Shown here: in pieces, positions 6,125 to 11,365 of the stretch | Position numbering within the stretch: position 1 is the first letter of the stretch | Layout: every line of letters starts with the position of its first letter | NCBI GenBank assembly: GCA_020718125.1 | Contig: DYDC01000061.1 | Span: forward strand, 1 to 11,365 | From: Methylacidiphilum sp. | GTDB taxonomy: Bacteria > Verrucomicrobiota > Verrucomicrobiia > CAIQCK01 | Direction of reading: 5' to 3' | DNA length: 11,365 nucleotides | Made by a program: the position numbers and the translations under genes | Notes under the pieces: generated by a model | The model's database searches: none | Told to the model about the DNA's origin: nothing | Seen by the model: the letters and a program-made list of their open reading frames with translations, nothing else

Positions 6125-7335
6125 CCACCAACGAAATCGTCGCGCTGTTCAACCGATACGTCATGCCGACCTACGGCCGCTCGCTGGCCATCGTGCGCGG
6201 CAAGGGCGCGAAGTGTTGGGATGCCGACGGCAAGGAATACCTCGACTTCGGCGGTGGCGTCGCGGTGAACATCCTCGGCCACAGCCATCCGGCCATCGTC
6301 CGCGCCCTCAAGCAGCAGGCCGCGACACTCATCCATTGCTCGAATCTCTACCACAGCGAGCCGCAGGGCCTGCTGGCGAAGAAGCTCGTTGAACTGGCCG
6401 GCATCGAGGGCAAGTGTTTCTTCTGCAACAGCGGCGCTGAAGCGAACGAGGGCCTTTACAAGCTCGCGCGCAAGTTCGGCCACGACACCGGCCGCTACGA
6501 AGTCCTGACGATGGAGGGCAGCTTCCACGGTCGGACGCTTGCTGGCATCGCCGCGACGGGCCAGGAGAAGGTGAAAAAAGGTTTCGAGCCGATGCCGGAC
6601 GGTTTCCGGCACGTGCCGTTCAACGACCTCGACGCCGCCCGCGCCGCAGTCGGCCCGAAGACGTCCGCGATTCTCTTGGAGCCGGTCCAGGGCGAGAGCG
6701 GCATCAAGCCAGCCACACGCGAGTTCCTGATGGGCCTGCGCCAACTCTGCGACGAGAAGAACCTGTTGCTGATGCTCGACGAGGTGCAGTGCGGCAACGG
6801 CCGGACGGGGCGTTTCTTCGGCTTCCAGTCCATCGCGCCGGAACTGAAGCCTGACGCGATCTCGATGGCCAAGGGCATTGGTGGCGGGTTCCCCATTGGC
6901 ATCATCTGGTCGAGCGGTTTGCGCAAGGTCGCGACTGCGGACGGCGAGAAGCCGCTCTGCGACATCCTCAGCCCCGGCATGCACGCCTCGACGTTCGGCG
7001 GCACACCGCTAGCCTGCGCCGTCGGCCTGGCTGTCATTGCCACCGTCGAGCAGAAGAACCTGATGGCGAAGGCCGCCGCGCGCGGCAAACGGCTCGTGCG
7101 CGGGTTGAAGGCGTTGCAGAAGATATTCTCGTGTATCAAAGAGGTCCGCAGCCTCGGTCTGATGATCGGCGTCGAACTGGACCGCGAGGTCAAGGACACG
7201 GTCGCGAAGTGCGCCACGGCGGGCCTGCTGCTGATTCCGGCCGGCACGCATACGTTCCGCCTGGCGCCGCCGCTGACGATTTCAAACGCCGAGGCGGATC
7301 AGGCATTGGCGATCATTGAAAAGGCGTTGGTGTAA
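6121..7335 (+). CDS. argD: Acetylornithine aminotransferase
   Basis: The 404-residue class III PLP aminotransferase converts N-acetylglutamate semialdehyde to N-acetylornithine with glutamate as donor. PLP-binding features are CNSGAEANEG (residues 102-111), GSFHGRT, LLEPVQGESG, D220 in LLMLDEVQCGNGRTG, and the Schiff-base lysine K251 in MAKGIGGGFPIG. The FGGTPLACA segment near 297 is also typical. The length is normal. It begins inside the last codons of argB (ATGA) and ends 2 nt before argF. It may also serve as succinyldiaminopimelate aminotransferase in lysine synthesis, as some ArgD enzymes do; nothing in the window tests that. Confidence 0.96.
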   Translation: MTTNEIVALFNRYVMPTYGRSLAIVRGKGAKCWDADGKEYLDFGGGVAVNILGHSHPAIVRALKQQAATLIHCSNLYHSEPQGLLAKKLVELAGIEGKCFFCNSGAEANEGLYKLARKFGHDTGRYEVLTMEGSFHGRTLAGIAATGQEKVKKGFEPMPDGFRHVPFNDLDAARAAVGPKTSAILLEPVQGESGIKPATREFLMGLRQLCDEKNLLLMLDEVQCGNGRTGRFFGFQSIAPELKPDAISMAKGIGGGFPIGIIWSSGLRKVATADGEKPLCDILSPGMHASTFGGTPLACAVGLAVIATVEQKNLMAKAAARGKRLVRGLKALQKIFSCIKEVRSLGLMIGVELDREVKDTVAKCATAGLLLIPAGTHTFRLAPPLTISNAEADQALAIIEKALV

Positions 7336-7337
7336 TC

Positions 7338-8249
7338 ATGAAGCATTTGCTTTCTATCGAAGAACTGACGGTCAAACAGATCGGGGAAATCCTCGCGCTG
7401 GCGAAGAAGCTCAAGGCCGCGCGCGGCAAGGCCAGCCATCCGAAACCGCTCAAGGACCAGACATGGGCGCTGATCTTCGCCAAATACAGCACGCGCACGC
7501 GCGTGTCGTTCGAGGTCGGCATCCGCGAACTGGGCGGCCGGGCGATGTTCCTTTCGAACAACGATATCCAGCTTGGTCGCGGCGAGCCGATCGTGGACAC
7601 CGCGCGCGTTCTGGGCCGGATGATCCACGGCTGCGTCATCCGCACCTACCAGCAAAAGGACGTGCTGGACTTCGCTGCGGCGGCCGGCATCCCGACCATC
7701 AACGCGCTCACTGACGAGGAGCATCCGTGCCAGATCCTCGCCGACATCCTCACCATCGAGGAAAAGCTCGGCCCGATCTGGAAGAAGACCGTCTGCTTCA
7801 TCGGCGACGGCGCGTGCAACGTGCCGGCCTCCTGGATTTTCGCCGCGGGCAAGCTCGGTTTCGACCTGCGCATCGCCGCGCCACGCAAATACCAGCCGGC
7901 AGCCGACCTCGTGAAGCGCGCCGGCGGCAGGATTCTCGTGACGGAAGACCGCGCGAAAGCCTCCAACGGAGCCGACGTGATCTACTCCGACACGTGGATC
8001 TCGATGGGCAAGGAAGAAGAAGAAGCCCAGCGGCTCGCCGAACTGGACGGCTACCAGATCAACGACCGATTGCTCGCGCACGCCAAGCCGAAGGCGCTGG
8101 TGATGCACTGCCTGCCCGCCTACCGCGGCAAGGAGATCACCGACGACGTCTTCGAGCGCCACGCGCAGACCATTTTCGACCAGGCCGAGAACCGCCTGCA
8201 CGTCCAGAAAGCGATCATGGCGCTGCTGGCGAAGAGTTGGCGGCGCTGA
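7338..8249 (+). CDS. argF: Ornithine carbamoyltransferase
   Basis: The 303-residue enzyme makes citrulline from ornithine and carbamoyl phosphate. The carbamoyl-phosphate site STRTR is at 51-55 (in FAKYSTRTRVSFE), the 80s loop LGRGEPIVDTARVL follows, HPCQ is at 129-132, and the ornithine site is D218 with SMG (222-224). HCLP (257-260) contains the catalytic cysteine. These are the marks of an ordinary ornithine enzyme. I see no feature of the N-acetyl- or N-succinylornithine variants found in Xanthomonas and Bacteroides, and argJ upstream agrees with free ornithine as the substrate. The start is 2 nt after the argD stop. A toxin-antitoxin pair follows 18 nt later in place of the next arginine gene. 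Confidence 0.97.
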   Translation: MKHLLSIEELTVKQIGEILALAKKLKAARGKASHPKPLKDQTWALIFAKYSTRTRVSFEVGIRELGGRAMFLSNNDIQLGRGEPIVDTARVLGRMIHGCVIRTYQQKDVLDFAAAAGIPTINALTDEEHPCQILADILTIEEKLGPIWKKTVCFIGDGACNVPASWIFAAGKLGFDLRIAAPRKYQPAADLVKRAGGRILVTEDRAKASNGADVIYSDTWISMGKEEEEAQRLAELDGYQINDRLLAHAKPKALVMHCLPAYRGKEITDDVFERHAQTIFDQAENRLHVQKAIMALLAKSWRR

Positions 8250-8267
8250 TACCATCTGGCGGTTGCC

Positions 8268-8597
8268 ATGACCACGATCGAACAAGTCGAGAAGCTGCTG
8301 CCGAAGCTGACGCGCGCTGAGAAGGCGCGGTTGCTCCAGGAAGTGGCACGCGATCTCGGCGAAGCCTTCCCTGGCATTGAGAGCGCGCCCGGCGTCTGCG
8401 GCGGCGAACCGTGCGTTGTGCGGACGCGGATTCCAGTCTGGGTATTGGAGCAGGCGCGGCGGCTCGGCTGCGGTGAGGCGGAAATCCTGCGCAGCTATCC
8501 GACGCTGCGGGCCGAGGATCTGGCCAACGCGTGGGCCTACGTTCGCGCTCACAAGAAAGAAATTGATCGCCAGATCCGTGAGAACGAGGCGGCGTGA
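8268..8597 (+). CDS. DUF433 antitoxin-like protein
   Basis: The 109-residue protein has a basic helical N-terminus (about 1-35) and a DUF433 domain at about 38-100, recognisable from APGVCGGEPCVVRTRIPVWVLE and the later EILRSYPTLRAEDLANAWAYV. DUF433 is a winged-helix-like domain, often the antitoxin of VapBC-like pairs. The next gene is a DUF5615 PIN-like protein 1 nt downstream, the typical partner, so it probably neutralises that protein and may repress the pair's expression. In this family the operon is usually autoregulated; no operator could be identified here. It starts 18 nt after argF and has no clear Shine-Dalgarno sequence, so it may be expressed from the arginine mRNA. Confidence 0.85.
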   Translation: MTTIEQVEKLLPKLTRAEKARLLQEVARDLGEAFPGIESAPGVCGGEPCVVRTRIPVWVLEQARRLGCGEAEILRSYPTLRAEDLANAWAYVRAHKKEIDRQIRENEAA

Positions 8598-8598
8598 C

Positions 8599-8937
8599 AT
8601 GGCGCGGTTTTACTCGAACGAGAACTTTCCGCTGCCGGTGTCGTTGGAACTGCGGCGGCTCGGCCACGATGTCCTGACCATTCAGGAGACTGGCAAGGCG
8701 GGTCAAGCGATGCCCGATGATGACGTGCTGGCATTTGCCGCCGCCGAACAGCGCGCCGTCTTGACGATCAACCGGCTGCATTTTGTCCGATTGCACCGCC
8801 ACCAGCCAAAGCATGCCGGCATCGTGGTCTGCTCGCTCGACTCCGATTTCGCAGCGATGGCGGGTCGAATTCATCAAGCCGTTAACAAACGAGAACCCGA
8901 TGGCGAACTGATTCGCATCAACCGTCCGGCGCGGTAA
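8599..8937 (+). CDS. DUF5615 PIN-like toxin
   Basis: The 112-residue protein fits the DUF5615 family, small PIN-like putative ribonucleases. Visible marks are FYSNENFPLPVSLELRRLGHDVLTIQE at the start, the PDDDVLAFAAAEQRAVLTINRLHF core, and KHAGIVVC then DSDF near the end. In many relatives the first motif is DEN and the core reads TxDxDF. Here SNEN and TINRLHF replace some acidic positions, but close DUF5615 groups share this form, so loss of activity cannot be claimed. ATG 8599 is 1 nt after the antitoxin stop, indicating coupled translation; the frame is open further upstream to 8377 but that overlaps the antitoxin. argG starts 22 nt later. Confidence 0.83.
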   Translation: MARFYSNENFPLPVSLELRRLGHDVLTIQETGKAGQAMPDDDVLAFAAAEQRAVLTINRLHFVRLHRHQPKHAGIVVCSLDSDFAAMAGRIHQAVNKREPDGELIRINRPAR

Positions 8938-8959
8938 CGCCGGCAACTCATTACGAACC

Positions 8960-10189
<1,230 letters not shown>

Positions 10190-10199
10190 TACACTCGCC

Positions 10200-10216
10200 C
10201 CAGTGTCGCACACTGG
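10200..10216. promoter_or_regulatory. Perfect inverted repeat before the 10226 gene
   Basis: CCAGTGT (10200-10206) and ACACTGG (10210-10216) form a perfect 7-bp inverted repeat around CGC. It lies 11 nt after the argG stop and its right arm contains the first two bases of the GGAG ribosome binding site of the next gene. As DNA it could be an operator for an autoregulated gene pair; as RNA it would hide the ribosome binding site. It has no T-run, so it is not a usual terminator for argG. Confidence 0.5.
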
Positions 10217-10218
10217 AG
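10215..10218 (+). promoter_or_regulatory. Shine-Dalgarno sequence deciding start 10226
   Basis: GGAG at 10215-10218 is 7 nt before ATG 10226 but only 1 nt before the alternative ATG 10220, so 10226 is the more likely start of the following gene. Confidence 0.6.
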
Positions 10219-10225
10219 CATGACA

Positions 10226-10774
10226 ATGAACAGCCGCGCGAACAGCTTGGCACAGCGACTCGGCATCACCGCCAACGAGTTCCCGTTGCGGTGGAAGCTG
10301 GTCCGGCTTAAGCAACAATTCCCGTCGGCGGGCGCTGAAGGCGTTGAGGCATGGCTGGTGGATGTGGCCAACAGCCGCGGCGCTCGCGTGGGGCGGCGAC
10401 GGGAGTTGCCGGGCGATTTCGCTGTCCCGAAGTCTGAGCTTTCCAACGAAGAACTCGGCATCGGCCTTTTGTTGCCTTGTTTGGCTGACGAACCGGCGAC
10501 TCTACGGTTGGCGGCGCAGATCATCTCTCGCGGGCAGTTGGATGCCGCGCAACTTCTCTTGGTGGCGCAGCGCGAGGGCGCGATGCGCGTGCTGGCGAAC
10601 CTGGCTGCGCAAGCGTTGCGGGTTGCTTCCGATCATCTCATTTGGAGGCGCATCGCGGAAGTGACGGCGCAGGAACGGCCGCTGCCGGAAAACGTCATTC
10701 ACTGGACCCGCCTCGCGGAGCCGGTGATGCCCGCGCGCGGCGTGCATGACGGCCAATGGCGGCTTGTCGCATGA
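10226..10774 (+). CDS. Unrecognised 182-aa protein, first gene of an overlapping pair
   Basis: I do not recognise a named family. The N-terminal part (SLAQRLGITANEFPLRWKLVRLKQQF) looks basic and helical and could hold a DNA-binding or docking element. The middle from about residue 75 is a run of helices, SNEELGIGLLLPCLADEPATL then RLAAQIISRGQLDAAQLLLVAQREGAMRVLANLAAQAL, TPR- or HEAT-like in character. The end, HWTRLAEPVMPARGVHDGQWRLVA, looks like a conserved tail I recall from other hypothetical proteins of this group. Its stop overlaps the start of a nucleotidyltransferase-like gene (ATGA, 10771-10774), so the two were probably translated together, as in antitoxin-toxin pairs. That role is inference. 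The overlap and intact frame argue that it is a real gene. Confidence 0.65.
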   Translation: MNSRANSLAQRLGITANEFPLRWKLVRLKQQFPSAGAEGVEAWLVDVANSRGARVGRRRELPGDFAVPKSELSNEELGIGLLLPCLADEPATLRLAAQIISRGQLDAAQLLLVAQREGAMRVLANLAAQALRVASDHLIWRRIAEVTAQERPLPENVIHWTRLAEPVMPARGVHDGQWRLVA

Positions 10775-11011
10775 ACGGCTCCGACAACGCGCGGCGAATA
10801 CTGGCGACGCTGGACGCCCATCTCACCGCGCCTGTGGAATTGACGCTCTACGGCCGCGTTGCACCTGGGGTTTCCCAATCCTCCCGCAGAATTCGCGCTC
10901 AGCTTCGATGTGGATGCCGTCCTGTGGGTGGGCCAAGCTCAGGAACTCCATGACCGCACCAATTTTTGGAAACGTCCCAGAATTGGGGGGGGGGCTGGTC
11001 AAAGGGGCTGA
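10771..11011 (+). pseudogene. Broken nucleotidyltransferase-like gene (DUF6036-like), partner of the 10226 gene
   Basis: The frame from ATG 10771 reads 29 sensible codons, ending ELTLYGR (10837-10857), and then becomes unlikely and stops at 10951-10953. Moving one base downstream (from 10859) restores a good protein: LHLGFPNPPAEFALSFDVD, then AVLWVGQAQELHDRTNFW up to 10969. Joined, this is the N-terminal part of a nucleotidyltransferase-fold protein with a DVD metal motif, like DUF6036 proteins and some toxin or AbiEii-type relatives. The family call is tentative. After 10969 the resemblance ends and the frame stops at 11009-11011. So the gene carries a net frame change near 10858 (two bases lost, modulo three) and has lost its 3' part, probably through insertion of the DNA that follows. 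It should not be functional unless the frame change is a sequencing error. Confidence 0.55.
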
Positions 11012-11065
11012 GAGCAGTCAGGCTTTGGGGATCGTCACAACCGAAACCCAACCACTGCTCAACCC
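10970..11065. other. Non-coding junction DNA with a G10 run
   Basis: This stretch lies between the end of the nucleotidyltransferase-like remnant and the next short ORF. It contains ten consecutive G (10985-10994) and no gene, RNA or hairpin that I can support. It may be the left end of the element that interrupted the upstream gene; no terminal inverted repeat or target duplication could be picked out by eye. Confidence 0.4.
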
Positions 11066-11251
11066 ATGCAACAGCTTCTCGCCGCCGAACTCTTGGCCGC
11101 AACCTCCAATGAAGGCTTCAGCCTCGACGAACTAGTCTTGCAACTGCGCGAGTGCATGACCGAGAAAGGTCTGCCCGCGATCCTGCGCTTGATCCTCGAC
11201 GGAACCTCCGGTAACTCAGAAGGGAACCTCCGGCAACTATTCGCCAGATGA
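11066..11251 (+). CDS. Short ORF, possibly the start of a transposase-type protein
   Basis: The 61-residue frame starts MQQLLAAELLAATSNEGFSL, and continues DELVLQLRECMTEKGLPAILRLIL before ending in a repeat-derived tail and TGA at 11249-11251. The first 45 residues look like the helical N-terminus of a larger protein. They loosely recall the leading region of UPF0236/ISLre2- or ISKra4-type transposases, but no catalytic part is present and the resemblance is weak. The tail from about residue 46 coincides with a 22-nt tandem duplication, so the original frame may have been lost there. No Shine-Dalgarno sequence is seen. It is probably a gene remnant rather than a working gene. Confidence 0.3.
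   Translation: MQQLLAAELLAATSNEGFSLDELVLQLRECMTEKGLPAILRLILDGTSGNSEGNLRQLFAR
11201..11244. repeat. Two tandem copies of a 22-nt unit
   Basis: GGAACCTCCGGTAACT (11201-11216) recurs as GGAACCTCCGGCAACT (11223-11238), 15 of 16 bases identical at a 22-nt period. The last bases of each unit differ. It lies at the end of the short ORF and just before the palindromic element. Confidence 0.65.
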
Positions 11252-11260
11252 AATTCGTTG

Positions 11261-11322
11261 TAGGCCGACTCTGCGAGTCGGCGAAACTCTTGATAAATTC
11301 GCCGCTTCGCAGAAGCGGCCTA
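11261..11322. repeat. Double-hairpin palindromic (REP/BIME-like) element
   Basis: Two perfect hairpins stand side by side: GCCGACTC-TGC-GAGTCGGC (11264-11282) and GCCGCTTC-GCA-GAAGCGGC (11301-11319). In addition the outer ends TAGGCCG (11261-11267) and CGGCCTA (11316-11322) are complementary, and so are the inner flanks CGGCGAA (11279-11285) and TTCGCCG (11298-11304). The strand can therefore fold either as two separate hairpins or as one longer stem. This is the form of REP/BIME-type repeats, which are often moved by RAYT transposases; none is in the window. Confidence 0.8.
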
Positions 11323-11365
11323 GTGCGCCTGAGAGGGCGAGAGGATAGAGCGGTGAAAGTCCGCT
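11323..11365 (+). ncRNA. 5' end of a group II intron (probably class C), cut by the window edge
   Basis: The last 43 nt read like the start of domain I of a bacterial group II intron. They begin with GTGCG (11323-11327). CGCC (11326-11329) can pair with GGCG (11336-11339), a short first stem. After a purine-rich joint (GAGAGGATAG), AGCGG (11349-11353) pairs with CCGCT (11361-11365) around TGAAAGT, giving the GGTGAAAGTCC pattern seen near the 5' end of many such introns. The layout resembles that of the Oceanobacillus class C intron. Class C introns insert just after stem-loops, and here the start lies 3 nt after the hairpin at 11301-11319. The rest, including any reverse transcriptase and domains V-VI, would lie beyond the window. 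Confidence 0.7.

Noticed and set aside
10200..10216. Intrinsic terminator for the arginine cluster
   Set aside because: The inverted repeat is perfect, but no T-run follows and it overlaps the ribosome binding site of the next gene.
10899..11102. Minus-strand 67-codon frame as a gene
   Set aside because: It runs through the broken gene and the G10 run, and shows no protein-like pattern.

Overview
The window is GC-rich, and every gene that can be supported reads on the + strand. It fits a member of the Verrucomicrobiota, probably near the Pedosphaera/Limisphaera group. That assignment is inference from several signs: the look of the proteins, a TTGACA-N17-TAGTGT promoter, scarce Shine-Dalgarno sequences, short TGGAGT-type and TTCAAC-type intergenic repeats, and an integron-integrase-like fragment beside a 23S-IVP four-helix-bundle gene. 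No rRNA or protein marker in the window fixes the taxon.

Left edge (1-630): a broken N-terminal fragment of a probable tyrosine recombinase, then a hairpin/TTCAAC repeat leader, then a four-helix-bundle (TIGR02436-type) gene that ends early. Positions 631-1881 encode a membrane iron-sulfur protein in which a NapH-like four-helix part is fused to a NapG-like polyferredoxin part. A consensus promoter overlapping its stop codon drives rplM-rpsI (1927-2795), which ends in a strong intrinsic terminator.

Centre (2902-10189): an arginine biosynthesis cluster in the order argC, argJ, argB, argD, argF, argG. Together the products cover the acetylated pathway from N-acetylglutamate to argininosuccinate: ArgB phosphorylates, ArgC reduces, ArgD transaminates, ArgJ moves the acetyl group back to glutamate, ArgF adds carbamoyl phosphate and ArgG adds aspartate. 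argH is absent from the window. Genes are tightly packed (4-nt argB/argD overlap, 2-nt argD/argF gap) except for a 102-nt repeat-bearing gap between argJ and argB. A DUF433 antitoxin / DUF5615 PIN-like toxin pair sits between argF and argG with gaps of only 18 and 22 nt.

Right edge (10190-11365): accessory DNA. It holds a perfect inverted repeat touching the ribosome binding site of an unrecognised 182-aa protein, an ATGA-overlapping partner gene that resembles a nucleotidyltransferase but is frameshifted and truncated, a G10 run, a short ORF possibly from a transposase, a 22-nt tandem duplication, a double-hairpin palindromic element, and, directly after it, what looks like the 5' end of a group II intron running off the window. 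The most notable observations are the intron end next to a palindrome, the two-gene unit at 10226-11011, the NapH-NapG fusion, and the toxin-antitoxin insertion inside the arginine cluster.
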